A stretch of DNA of 64,000 nt from positions 3,410,001 to 3,474,000 of the forward strand of contig JAYKYS010000010.1 in NCBI GenBank assembly GCA_036924285.1, in the 5' to 3' direction. How positions within the stretch are numbered: the first letter of the stretch is position 1; the number at the start of each line of letters is the position of its first letter. The notes beneath the pieces are model-generated. The model searched no databases and was not told where the DNA came from. It saw only the letters and a program-made list of their open reading frames with translations. Below, piece by piece: positions 12,166-24,204 of this stretch. Source of the stretch: Asterella californica. Its lineage: Eukaryota; Streptophyta; Marchantiopsida; Marchantiales; Aytoniaceae. A program made the position numbers and the translations under genes.

Positions 12166-15115
12166 ATGGATCCGAGAGTTCAAGAAGGTCAGGGAGGGAG
12201 ACGTCAACAAGACGATTCTCCTCATGCACAAAGAGGTAGACAAAATAATCTCCATCAACAACGAGGGAAACAACAAGCAGAGGAGCAGTTTGGTGGACAA
12301 AGAGGAAGACAAGATGAGTCTCATGGACAACAAAAAGGAAAACAAGTTGAGGAGTCGTTATTCGATGGACAAAGAAGTTGGGAGAATGATTCTTTTGCAT
12401 CACGAGGAAAGCAACCAATCGAGGAGTCATTGGGTGCACAGAAAGGAAAGAAATCAGATCCATTTGCGTCAGTTACTCCATCAAGATTGCAAGACTCGTC
12501 TCCAAGATATCAGCAAGAAACTCAAAGACTTCAAAATGCGAAAGAACCGTATGCTCAAGTAGACTTTGAAGAGCCTGATAAGCATACTTCTTATTTTGGA
12601 GGAGAGCATGCCGAGCTTCATGAAGCTCCGGGACCTGCTGTTAACCCTACCTTGACCACCATGGTTAAAATGGTCACGATGCTTAATTTCATGAAGGTAT
12701 TACACTGCTCTCTATTGAATTTTCTCTTGTTATATTAAGAAAATAAATTGATCGTTATGGTGTTGAATCATTCTTTAGTCCAAGAGAGGTATAGTCCTTT
12801 ATGATCAATGGTTGTGTTGATCTTTCATCAGAACTCATTTACGAGCATGAAGGATTATTTGCATGATTTTTTTATTATTATCAAAATTGAACTAACTTGT
12901 GTATAATTTATGTTGAACTTCTTCGTTATGAATCTCTATGATAGTTTAGTTCTTGAACAACACCACATATGAAGCTTAACTTACAAAATAATTCATTTTT
13001 GCAACCTTGAAACCCTACCAATCCTAAAGGCTAGAGAACTACAATGAGTGTTTTCATCTTCCTATGAAGATTAAGAATAAATAATAATCATGAAAAGAGA
13101 TGACATACAAATTGTAGGTTAGGTATTGCAAATATCAAATCTTACCGAATGTTGGATTGAGTTTGTAGGTTGAGTTAGGAGAGACCAAAAGCTTGAAGTC
13201 CAAAGAGCAATGGAGAGCCGCAGGAGCTGAATTTGTTGGAACGTTGTTGTTTGTGTATCTCGGGTGTGGTTCTGTTGTTGCCACAGGCATGCCAACATCT
13301 TTTAATATTTATTTTCAATCATTCTCAATTGTAGATGCATGAAGATAAGAAAAAATATAGATGTGTCTTGTAGTACTTCTAATCTTCATGTAACAAAATG
13401 CACTCTATGTGAGATTAAGACAGTTCATAATATCATATTAACTTGGTAAGAAGATTTGATTGTATGTATGATGAGTGTATGACTTTTTTGTTATGTTTCT
13501 GCTTCTTATTTTCTTAGGCAAAAAATTGTACAAAAGTATGAGTGAAGATCTATTCTTACAAGTTAAAGAAATCTAGTTGTCTTTTGTAGATAATCCTTAA
13601 TATAATATTCATTATCCAACAGGAATGTTAGATCCAACGATGACATCAGCCAGGTTGATAGCAATAGCCCTCGCACATGGGTTAACAATATCATTTCTGG
13701 CTGCTGCGACTGGAGCTATCTCAGGCGGTCATTTGAACCCAGCTGTGACCTTGGCATTTGTTGTGGCTGGGAAGGAAAATGTCTTACGTGCTGGTCTCTA
13801 TGTTGGATCTCAGGTCAAGATTCCTCACATATATAACATTTCTTGGAGTAGTGTCCCACTTGCAAACTTTAATTATCTTATAGAGAAAGAAATATTTACT
13901 TTCTATAGAACAATATGTCTTTGTTATGTTAGTTTTCATTTTTTAATGAATTACAATGATATAGATTCAACAAGACATCATATTTGTCTATTAAGATGAT
14001 CATTAAACTATAGTTTGTACTCAAGTTCGAAGGTCAAGTATAGATTTTTGATGTTGCATTCTTGTGTGATATCAAATGTGATTTATAGATCTTTGGAGGA
14101 ATATTTGGAGCGCTATTCTTAAAGTGGTGTACACCAGAAAGTGTGAGAGGAACTTTGGGATCACATGATGTGAACCCAATTATATACGGCAGTCAAGCCT
14201 TTCTGATGGAGCTTATTTTGACCTTTGTTCTCATATTTGTCATCTTTGGTGTTGCTGTTGATCGTCGTGGCCCTGGTACTGAAAAATTCTCCTGTTGGAT
14301 ATTTTACTTATAATTTATTCATTATATGAAGTCATATTATTCTGGACAAGAATAGATGGTGAATATATATTCACTTTTAGATTAATCTGAAAAGTAAATA
14401 ATCATTAGTCATATTGTGATTATGTACTTGTTAAAGATCAATCACAAAACGACAAGCTTGTAATTTTTCTTATGATATGTGTCATTATGTTGATTACTAG
14501 AACCACACATTTCTTATGTGAAGTGATACCTAACAGGTGTTATCGCACCATTACCTATTGGGTTCGTAGTGGTGGTGGATCATCTGGTAGGAGTGCCATA
14601 TACAGGAGCTTCCATGAACCCTGCAAGGAGTTTTGGACCTGCTCTTGTATCTGGTGCTTTTGGTAGTCAACACTTATTGTATTGGGCAGCACCGAGCTTT
14701 GGTGCCACAATGGCTTCTGCCCTTTACAGGTAACAAGGAAATGCAAGTAAAAATAACTTACAAGTTGGTGAAATATCTTCTTTCATATGGCAGATTTTTA
14801 GAATATATTCATGCATTGTTTGTAAGTTTTGTTTTAGAGATCTTACATTCTCTAAAGAAAAGACTGAAGTTTTACAACTCCACTTGATTATCATAATAAG
14901 AGTTTATTGCTATTTTAAGAAAATAAATGATATTAATATGTTGAATTAATATTAATGATACAATATGCAGTTCAATTATATTTGCTAGATTTGCTAGATT
15001 TGCATAGACAACAATTGTTTTTTACATTATTATTGACATTTTTTGTTACAGATATGCATTTTTGGAACCCGCAGAAGCTGCCTTTATTGCAGCTCATCCA
15101 CCATCGAGCATGTAA
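12166..15115 (+). CDS. HIP: Aquaporin of the hybrid intrinsic protein (HIP) type with a long repetitive N-terminal extension
   Basis: Six in-phase exons: 12166-12696, 13169-13286, 13623-13813, 14089-14275, 14537-14729, 15052-15115, giving about 427 residues. Membrane-channel MIP protein with both NPA boxes: GGHLNPAVT (Asn255) and GASMNPARS (Asn370). The aromatic/arginine filter read by alignment to AQP1 is His235, His358, Ala367, Arg373: a TIP-like His in helix 2 with a PIP/AQP1-like His in helix 5. As far as I recall, this combination defines HIPs, known from moss and lycophyte. The channel part (from about residue 185) has normal length. Unusual is a hydrophilic Gln/Gly/Arg/Lys-rich N-terminus of about 177 residues. 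It is encoded by exon 1, which is open in frame through to its donor. The second intron must start with GC instead of GT (CAG/GCATGC) to stay in frame. An in-frame stop at 12109-12111 bounds the first exon; ATG 12166 is the first in-frame ATG after it. Subfamily is less certain than family. Confidence 0.85.
12229..12471 (+). repeat. Coding minisatellite in aquaporin exon 1
   Basis: Three and a half imperfect direct repeats of 69-72 bp (12262-12330, 12331-12402, 12403-12471, with a half unit from 12229). All are multiples of three, so the frame is kept. Each unit encodes two half-repeats that start [QR][RK]G[RK][QK]; the first continues with acidic residues (AEEQ, VEES, IEES), the second with DESHG, ENDSFAS or SDPFAS. 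The repeats fill residues 22-102 of the aquaporin and are predicted to be disordered and highly charged. Confidence 0.85.
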
Positions 15116-17145
15116 ATCAACAGTTTGAGTTATATCTCTTTGCACTTATTACTTAACAAAGTACATTTTTTCCTATTTGATATTGCTGCTACATGTGTTG
15201 CAGTTGTAAAATTTTTACAGTGTCAAGAAGTGGTTTCATTTGCAATCATAGAGTTTGCATAGTTGCAAGTTATTAACTAAGTCGAGAAATGAGCAAAATC
15301 AAAAGCTTGTAACTATTGTTTCTTGATTGTAAGTCTTTTGACGTTCTAACAGTTCATGTCATTCAATTTTAACAAGTTGTGTTCTCATAATGTTCAGTCC
15401 ATTCAAGGACAAAAGAAGATAACTTTAAGTTAATGCATTGTCCTCGATAAGATTCATAATAAATATCATAAAGTAAATATCAAGATTAAAAAACAATCAT
15501 TCATTGGGAAAACATAAATCATTGCTCAATGTGTGGTTCTGATTATCCACATCCAAAACTGAGACAAGAAGGTACAATATGATATATGTAAAGTAATTCT
15601 CTCTAGTATCATATCATTGCTAAATATTAGTAATCTTCTGATCCTTATGTTGGAAATGTGATAAAACCATATCTTTTATTAAGTTTAAACTTTAAAGTTA
15701 CTAATTTCTCAAGTCTTTAAGTTTTACCACTCCATAAAATTCTCATTTGTAATACATAGTCATCAAATAGTTGATATTGTACTTTCAAACTAAATTAGTT
15801 ATCTATTGTTTTCTGTTTTCTGAAATTTGAAACTTGAACTTTTCAACTCTTACAAATACATCTTTTAATTTTTGCACCAACTTGAACCATCAAAAATGAA
15901 TTATCCCTTTCTCGTTGCATCTGAAAAGCCTCTAATATCTCGATACTAGAATTTTCACCTAATTGAGAATTATGAGGTGATGTGATCAGCTTCTAGTCTT
16001 CTACATCATCTTCTTCAACATCATGTTGTTGCAACAGAGGGCACAATAACTTCATCATATACTATATGGATGATAAACAAAAAGTTATTCTTCTAGTTGA
16101 TTAAGAAAAACTATTTTATCCATCAAATTCTTGTAATTTTTTGTTTACTTACTCCATTCATATATGCTTACAAATCTGTTAACATGTCTTTGTCTAGATC
16201 GTCTCTTTAATTAGATATTTGGTTAAATCCTGTAGTGTTTAAAAAAATTATTCCATAATCGTATATGCTCTTACATTTTCTCATGCTCTTCTCTTTCTAT
16301 TATTCACATGCTTACAGTAAACAAGTGTATGCTTCAATATAAGATTTGAAAGTACAACTAAATAGCAAAATAGCATTGGGAGCACATGGGCGCCAACATC
16401 ACAAGAATGAGGTGAAGTTGTGGATAATAAAAAGACTATGTGTTTTAGAGGAGAGGACTGTTCTTGATTTTATCAAGAGTAATGTTATTGTCCATGATCC
16501 TAGGAATGTTATGATCAACTTTCATATCAATCCATGTCAAAATATGTTTGTCATCCATGATTTCTGTTCATGTGATATAACTTAGTTTGTTGAAGTTGAT
16601 GTTTTAACGAGGATTGTTAACTATACCAATGATTCAAATCAAAATTTTATCAAAGTTATCACATTTGAACAAATTATAATTATCATCCTAGTCTTTGCAC
16701 TACTTTCATCCTTTAATTTATCTTGTTGCCAAAGAGTCCAGAATAACTTGTTTCATCGATGTTGCAAATATCATTCAAATCATATCTATCAAACAAAACC
16801 CAGATTCCATAACATATCAGTTGAGGTCATATTTATATCATTCAAAAACTCCATTATATGCTAATCTTATCCAAGATAATCTACAAAGAAGAGCTCTTAG
16901 ACAACTACACTGCATGTGAATATGCATGTTTCATGCATTACGAATGTGGAGTGGAAAGATGACAAACTAGAAGATAAAAGAGAAATTGTTGACGTGGATG
17001 AGTTATGGTGTGAATTAGAGGTGGTTTGTTTCTTTCTTTGTGATAAAGTCCAAAGTGGAATTCAAAGATACATTCTTCATAGAGGAAAAAACAACAAGTC
17101 TTTACACGTGTAGTGTCAGTCTCATTTCTGGTCTGCTTAAATCCA
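15116..17145. other. AT-rich intergenic DNA, no gene recognised
   Basis: Probable aquaporin 3' region followed by AT-rich sequence. Open frames at 16346-16585 and 16695-16919 (plus) are short, do not join, and match nothing I recognise; they could be old transposon debris. Confidence 0.4.
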
Positions 17146-17149
17146 TTTG

Positions 17150-17370
17150 AAATAACTTGGATTGAACTGTTATCGACCAAACTGATAAAAATAAATTTGA
17201 ACATGAACCGAAATCAAACCAAACTATTTAAACTAGCAACCATATAAACCAAATCACTTAAACCACGAAATCAATAAACCAAACCATTTAAGAACTTCTG
17301 AACCTGAACCACTTTAAATCAAACCGTTTCACATCATAGTCCAAATCGTTTAAACCGATTAAGGATTAGT
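17150..17370. repeat. AACC-rich degenerate tandem array (left copy)
   Basis: About 220 bp built of degenerate units of the form AAACC-AAACC-ATTTAAACC, including ACCAAACTATTTAAAC, AACCAAACCATTTAAG and AAATCGTTTAAACCG. The same vocabulary in the same orientation returns at 32830-33060, including near-identical phrases ACCACTTTAAA and CTTCTGAAC. Such arrays are common as subterminal repeats of plant DNA transposons. Confidence 0.6.
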
Positions 17371-20300
17371 TCATGATCTGTAATACAAGAGATCTCAATT
17401 CAAAAATATGCATAATATTCTGATAAACACAGTGACCAACTAGACGAGAACTGTGACCGTACGATCGCTTTTCATAGAAAATTTCACTATGATGCACAAC
17501 CGTTGACTTTCTCCAAAAAACTCATTGTCAAGGCGAGAGTTTCCTGAGAAGAGCGAAACTTTCTAGCTGTGATATGATCGTGAAGAGGAGGACAAAAATC
17601 ACACTCGAGACACAGATCACAAGAAATCTCCATCGTGTTCTCGATCTGAATAAAATGCATGTAAGTCTTCAATTCTAAATCATTCAATTTGCAAGCCTTC
17701 AACTTGAGATCACCCAGACTGAAAATCTCACGCTCTAGAACTCGGAACTTCAGAAAATTGCTCTTGTGAAGCACCCGTGCGTTTGTCTAGAAGCTTCTTA
17801 TTTTCTATTCAGAAAATATATGCATACAAGTTGGAAATCTCATCTCTATTGTTTCTGTCCTCAATCCTCAATTCTTCGATGTCAAACTTATCATCAGTTA
17901 GAAAATCCTCTAGTCGTAAGCTCCATTGTCATATCAAATTTCATGAAGTCGCATCTGGAAAAGCACCGGGCTCTTGGCTGCTAGAGACAATGTAGTAGTG
18001 TGCACGGAAAATAAACACCACAAATGTGACTCTTTTGGCATAAAACTTGACTTTTATGTGTCTTTATCCGTACCCAAAATGCAAATGCTTGCTGTGTGTT
18101 CAGATTTTATCCAAATCCCGTGATTGCTGTTTCATTGGAAAGCCCTTCAAATTATCTTTCCAATGATACTCATATTGCTCGAAATTGACTTGTCGAGCTA
18201 AAGTAACAAGTACTTAAAATTTCTGCCTTTTCTCTTGGTATATTTGTAATCTCTATTTCAGAATTGAGATTTACACCTGACCTCTCAGTCCTAAACCTCG
18301 ACTTCAGAACCAAGGTTAGGAACTGAAAATTCACTCTTGGAAAATAAAACCGTCGAAAATATTTTTTTGATATAAATATTTTTTTTAATCTCTTTTCTGA
18401 CTACGATTTCACCCAAAACTCTCGATTTCACCCAAAACTCCCAAAACTGAAGAAACCTCGATTTCACAATAGAACCCTGTGAAAGTCACTTGATCCAAAG
18501 TAGCCCTCCAACCTTGATTTCAGAATAGAAGTTGGATTCCCAACTTATCTTTTTGTCTCTTGTCTTCAAAACCCTATAACTTTGTGTTATAGCTCCAAAA
18601 TCGATGGAAGTGGTGGGGTTGCAAAGCCCTTGGAAAGCCCTTTCAGATGATATCAATATTTCTCAAAATAGACACCCACAGCAAAAGTTACATAGTCTCG
18701 AAGTCAAAATGTTCTCAACTTTTTTGTAAAACCTTGATTTCAAAATTGAGGTTTAAAACCCTCCCTAGATATTTTCTCAAAGTCAACACAACCTCAACCT
18801 CTATTTCAGAACTGAGGTTAACATCCCTAGAACCAAATATCCAACAAAAAATGTATTTTTGCACTTAAAGTATCTCAAAACATGATTTATTTAAGTAAAA
18901 ACCTATACATTTGGCTTTAAGTACTCACAGTTCTCTGAATATGGGACCAAAAATAATGATTTCTAAAATGTTAGAAAGCTCCTCATCGAGTTTGTTTCAT
19001 TGACACCAAAAAACGTAAACAACTTATACCTCAGTAAAACTTAGAGCCGTTTGAAAGTTACTGCTTTTTATCCAACCCAAGTACAACCTCTATTCGAAAT
19101 CGAGATTAAGACCTTTTTACTCTAAACTTGAATTTCAAAATCGAGGTTTGAGACACAAAATGTGACTAAGTGTCCTTAGAAGCTTGCGGTGCATTTCGGT
19201 GCCTGACGGCTCTAGATTCAAAAAATGTCTTAACAAAGAGAAAATCGCAGCTTTTATGCCCTTTTGAATTGTCAGCTTGCCATCCACCTATCACCTACTA
19301 AAATACCATGTGGCATCCGACATGTTGCCATGTCAGCATCGACTTGCCATGTCATCATATCAGCACCAAAAATCCACACTAGCAGTTTTGCCACATCAGC
19401 AAAATATCTGCCAAGATAGCAATCACCACACCAGCAAAAAAGTGCCACATCAGTGAACTTTCTACCACATAATATTTTCAGTTTCATTTCAGCATCCACC
19501 ACGTCATCACTCGGATGTCATGTCAGCATCCATCGTCATCCAAACTCTAAAATTTTTGACCTTCATAACTCATTTAATATAAATCCGTTTGCGATAATTA
19601 AAAAAACCAATCTTGTTTTGCTCGTCGAGCTCTACACATTGGTATTCTCATATTCACGTTCTGAGAAATTTTGGAAAAAGTTGTTTCCCAATCTCCCTTT
19701 CACTCACTAGCTGATCCACGACATGGCACCGTAAAACTCTCTCCTCAGCTCTCGATGATCTCTACAATAATGATGAAAAAAATGTAACTTCTGCTGTACA
19801 AGGTTTAGGTTTATACCCCTTTGGGATTTTCCTCCTCCTTAAGTGACCTCTTTTTTTACATAACAAATGTAGAGTGATGTCTTAGACTAATGGCAATAGA
19901 AAATTAAATCTCTGGTAAAACTTAACATGTAACATCGTCTTACGTGTTAGAAGGACTAATTAACATATCTTTGCATATCTATATGTACGGACGGCTGTCA
20001 AGTCGATCGTACAATCAGCTTTTGACACCTCCATCCAAAGTAACTTCACCACGGCTACTTGTGACTACAAGAATCATCTTGTTTTGACCCCAAAGCTTGA
20101 GTTAGAGTTATTGTCGTTCTCCGGCCCACTTAACTTCGAAATGCAGTAAGTGTCAACTCAAGTATCAATTCGACTTGATTTTTGATCCAAGTGCATCACA
20201 TGGTACAATCTATATTTTTCTACAAAAGAATTAGAACTGACTTGGAGTATCTTTGATGCCATCTCGCTACTCTCTCTACAGCTGCAACATTCCTCCGCAA

Positions 20301-20694
20301 TTGTAAAGTTGTCGCTATGGTTGAGCCACTCCTTGCAAACAAATCAAGAATCCAATCACCTTCTCGTGAGAAATGCTCCACAAATCAGCTAATAAGCTTC
20401 ATAGGTTTCTGGTAGGGATTTACCACTTGTCAGTCTAGAGTAGTGGATATTCTCAAAACTGGGAGAACAACTCTAACATTTCCACAAACTTCGTCGAGAC
20501 AAAAATTATACAACTCTCTTGTTCTCGTTCTCAACTGATGGTAGTACCATATGGTCCGAATCTCATACTGAAAAGCAAGTCGATTACCCAAGACTTAACC
20601 ACCCACATTAGGTTTATACCTACATTCAAAGACATGTTCAAAAGTCAATTTAAATAGAACATTGAAGCAATAAACAAGCAAATAAGAAGATAAA
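17371..20694. repeat. Repetitive non-coding DNA with a recurring hairpin-like motif
   Basis: Between about 18250 and 19160 a short motif recurs at least seven times: AACCTCnATTTCAnAAnnGAGGTT, whose ends are inverted copies (e.g. 18478-18530, 18730-18760, 18797-18830, 19085-19160). Between these are phrases such as TTGGAAAGCCCTT also occurring twice (near 18138 and 18630). Near 17960 a phrase close to AAAAGCGCCGGGCTTCTAGCTG of the younger retrotransposon LTR appears, so part may be an old LTR. No gene recognised; minus-strand frame 17487-17774 is Cys-rich but unassigned. Confidence 0.4.
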
Positions 20695-22080
20695 TTTAGA
20701 GTAAAACTTTACCAAATTCTATTTTCGACCCCTGCATCACACTTTCTTTCAGGACTTCTTCAACCATCGGTTGTTGTTTTTGATTGGAGAACATGACGAA
20801 TCTCCAAAACGACATAGAAGTAGAAACAGAGAACTTCCACCACTTTTTGAGTTCTTTAAAAAAAATGAGAACTTGTCATTCTCAGCTCCATTTAAGTTGA
20901 ACCCATACGGAATATCAGCAATGACCAACGAATATTCTTTTTGAGGAAGAAATGAATACAGTTGCAAATCATCATTACAAAAATACAGATCACAAAGAAG
21001 TAACATTCTTGGTAGACTTAAACGCTTGAATGTGGTGTCTAAAGAAGGATCATCGATAGCGTCCGTCCGTCATCTTTTTCCATCTGCTCGAGGAACATAG
21101 TCTCAAAATATATCCGGGATAGAATTACCAACTGGTAAAGACTCTTCGTCTTCTTCTTCGATCTCTTTGGATTTTTCTTCCTCTTATCATTTTAGAAACT
21201 TTCAGCTGAACAAATGACGTCAAGATAAATTAGCAAAACACATCGTCAATAGTTTATCAAATAATATAACTTTAAGAAAGAAAATGAAGCATAAAAGAGA
21301 TAATACTTTCGTGATCTTTGAGGATGGGAATAAAATACTTGAGTCTTTCTAGTTTAATTTCCTCTGGAAACATTTACTCTGGAAACATTTCCTCGCTTGT
21401 TGATCGATCAATAATATTTACCAATTGCATGAACAACCTCTACACATAACTGAGTGTCTTGAACTTCTCTCCCTCGTTAGCCATCTCGTGCGAGGAAAGT
21501 TCCTTGGAGGTAACTCGATTCAAAAGTCGTACAAGGACATTTGTGTCAGTTATCTCTTAAAGTGGAGGCTAGTCGTTCAACTTGAGATCCTCCGCAAGCT
21601 TTTGAATATCTTGATTAGCAGCTTTCTCCTTCTTAAGTGAAGGAATTGTCTTCTTTTGTCCTTTTAGCTCAAAATCGATGTGCATCTTGAAAATCGTGTC
21701 TTGCAATCTCTATCCGGATTCGTTCTTCCAAGGCAATATGAAACAAAAGATCATGCTTTTGGACACTTTTCTTATAACCTTCACGAAATCAAAAAGTGCA
21801 TACTCTTTTGCACATTCAAGGTGAAGATTTGAGTCTCGCTGTTTTGCACCACCACGCATCTCGAGAATTTGGTGACAGATCCAAACTTTGTCAATAGTGG
21901 ATACTTTCTTGCTGTACTCTTGATCAAGATTATGTTCCCTACTTAGAGTAATAATATCCTCATCACTGAAACCAGCATAGACCCAACACTCACACTCAAG
22001 AAATCTGTCATCTTTGTATGTATTGTAACTCAAGTAGAGCTCGAGCACTGTGATTCCTACCAGCAACTACGTTGTTGCGT
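20695..22080 (-). pseudogene. Relic of a ParB-like domain plus DNA adenine-methyltransferase-like gene
   Basis: Two coding-like blocks on the minus strand. Block one (about 22078 to 21710) reads VVAGRNHSARALLELQ and then, after a frame change near 22015, ECECWVYAGFSDEDIITLSR followed by EHNLDQEY. The order (glycine, His/Arg, Ala-Leu helix, then SDEE-like and ENLxxE-like segment) is that of a ParB/sulfiredoxin-like nuclease fold. Block two (21006 to about 20695) has SLVIADIPYGFN, close to the motif IV (DPPY) of N6-adenine/N4-cytosine methyltransferases, and, after a frame change at an A8 run (20858-20865), WRFVMFSNQKQQPMVEEVLK as expected downstream of that motif. ParB-like plus methyltransferase proteins are a known phage and mobile-element architecture. 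The gap between blocks (21007-21709) is unassigned: an intron, insertion or decay. Family assignment is by eye. Confidence 0.4.
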
Positions 22081-22269
22081 TATGGATCGATTATAGCATG
22101 AAATAAAGATCATGAAAAATAAAATTTCCAAACTTGCTGCTAACACAGTCTGACAGCAGCATCACATAGATCTCATTGAGGAGTTAAAAATTGGATTTAA
22201 AATCATCATAAATAGAACAAAGATGAAGAAGTTACGGTGATTTTTACATTTACGGGTTTTTAGACTGAT

Positions 22270-22660
22270 AACAACAAATAGTTGTTATTATTGAGGCGCC
22301 ACAAGCATAGGCATTCCAAGCTGGAGAAATCCAAGAGAAGGGCTATCGGGCGTTCCAAGGCAGAGCAACCTAGAAGTGAAGCGAATGCCACTTAAGATGG
22401 GCGACCAAGGCAGAGCGACCAGCATCTCAAGATAGAGCGATCTCAGAGAAAGGCAACTCGATATGATAAATAACAACATATTGTTATTTATCATGTGCTC
22501 CAAGACAAACGCTCCAAGGAGGAGCGATCCAAGGGTGGACGACAGTGATATGAACATAATAACGTTTGTTATTTACAACAAATATAATAACAAGTTATTA
22601 TTATTTCACAAACACATAAGATATATATCAATGAGCAAAAAGGAGGTCTATTGTTGGGTT
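22270..22660. repeat. Short-unit repeats and a 14-bp inverted repeat
   Basis: Recurring phrases of the type CCAAGGCAGAGCGACC and AGCGATC occur between about 22300 and 22540. Inside lies a perfect inverted repeat ATGATAAATAACAA (22463-22476) and its complement (22481-22494) with a 4-base loop, and similar AATAACnnnTTGTTATT runs flank it (22270-22290, 22555-22610). Nothing coding recognised. Confidence 0.6.
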
Positions 22661-23082
22661 GTTTTTTGACAAGATGTTAGCTTGGGTGGATTTAGGAGAC
22701 GTACACACTATAAACTGATAGTGCTAAGAGATTAGCTTGAACCTACGAGCTAATGATAGAGGTCTTGGAAGGTTGGTGAATCCAACTCAAGCACGCAAGA
22801 CGTCATTAGAATTTTTTTTCTGCAAGTTTCGCATAGGATCATATGATTCGTGTAGAGGCGGATCCAAGGTAGGATTTGGCTGAAATTGAGACGTAGGGAG
22901 GGAGGATTGAGTGCTTCAATTATCTGTGAGAGAGAGTTGGACCGCTCAAGCCGTTCTGGAGTCTAAACTTGTTGTCCTTAGGTCCATCGATATCAAAACA
23001 CCGAGTTTTACAAGAAATTGAAGACGATATGGATTTTCATAGAGCATATTATGAGTTGTGAGTGGAATTGGCTCGCAAGGAA

Positions 23083-23134
23083 GCGCTTAAGCGCCAAGAA
23101 TAGTCCAACCTCAGCTGAGGTTGGACTATTCTTG
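23083..23134. repeat. Two adjacent perfect palindromes, 12 bp and 40 bp
   Basis: GCGCTTAAGCGC (23083-23094) is followed directly by a 40-bp perfect palindrome (23095-23134) whose 20-base half is CAAGAATAGTCCAACCTCAG, with no spacer at its centre (23114/23115). Confidence 0.97.
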
Positions 23135-24204
23135 ACAATTGATCGATCAAGCTCTTCGTTTTTAATGTCAATGGATCAGGGAGTCTTCACTTACGCAAAG
23201 GAGAAGACTATACGTGGATTGAATGGTTGGTTTGGGCAGGGTGAGTGAATTTGAACCGTAAGAATCGATTTACATCAGTTTTTTACTTCTTACGACTAAA
23301 TTTCTTGTGTGATTTCACGAGAGGAACTCAAAACGACTTGTTTGGAGTCTCTCATTGAGTTCAGGGTAACCATGTATACCTATCAGAGAAGATGGATCTC
23401 AGATCAAGTGATCTGTTTTATCAAGGTACGCAAATTTAGGCCGCAGAGAGGAGGTTTTGGAGTTTTGGTCACCTACGGCCGAAAATTGGACATATCTTGA
23501 CTGTTGGGTGTCGGATCTTGGAGTTCTTGGAACCTACAGAGTCACGAGGAAGGACCCTACATGTTCTTGAAGATCATTTGGTGAAAGGAGGAAGTCTCCA
23601 GATTAACATTCTTTGACTTTTTTACTACAAGTGAGGTGTTCTATGGTGCTAGTTGCATGATTTGCGTACTAGTCTTTTACTGGATCGGGGTGATCTGAGC
23701 ATTTCTGCTAGTGCTGTAAATGAAACAAGAGCGGTGATGCAGTGATGTTGTTACGGATGTGATTTTGTACATAAGGGGTTTGGGTACCGGGATGTTGTTG
23801 TGAAGCTAACGGTTAGCAAAGAAGTGTTTTCCTTGCTTTGAGTTACGCTTCGATAGTTACTGTCGCAAGATTAGATTCCATGGCTAGATTAAGGACTTGA
23901 GTCAGACTAGAGACTGTTCTAGTCTACTCATCTTATTTTTATGATACATATCAGAATGTATAATATATAAAGTGAGGTTTGGATATATCTCGTCTTGTTC
24001 TTGTGATTGTATGTGTCTCTCTCTCTCTCTCTCTCCTTGTTCTTACACATAATATCTCCACAATCATATATCTTGCGTATATCTAGACAACTTTCACGTG
24101 TAAAATTTGTGACGATATAATTCGTTAGTGAACTCGACATTTCATCTTCACGTAGCGTTACGACACGATAATGTACCTGAAAAATCACAAACATGAAACA
24201 TAAG
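23135..24204. other. AT-rich DNA, no gene recognised; short TC microsatellite
   Basis: Short open frames only. A (TC)10 run lies at 24016-24035. No domain seen. Confidence 0.4.

Noticed and set aside
17095..17125. CACTA-type transposon end (TAGTG) at the left AACC array
   Set aside because: The matching CACT inverted end is not found at the right array, which lies in the same rather than inverted orientation.
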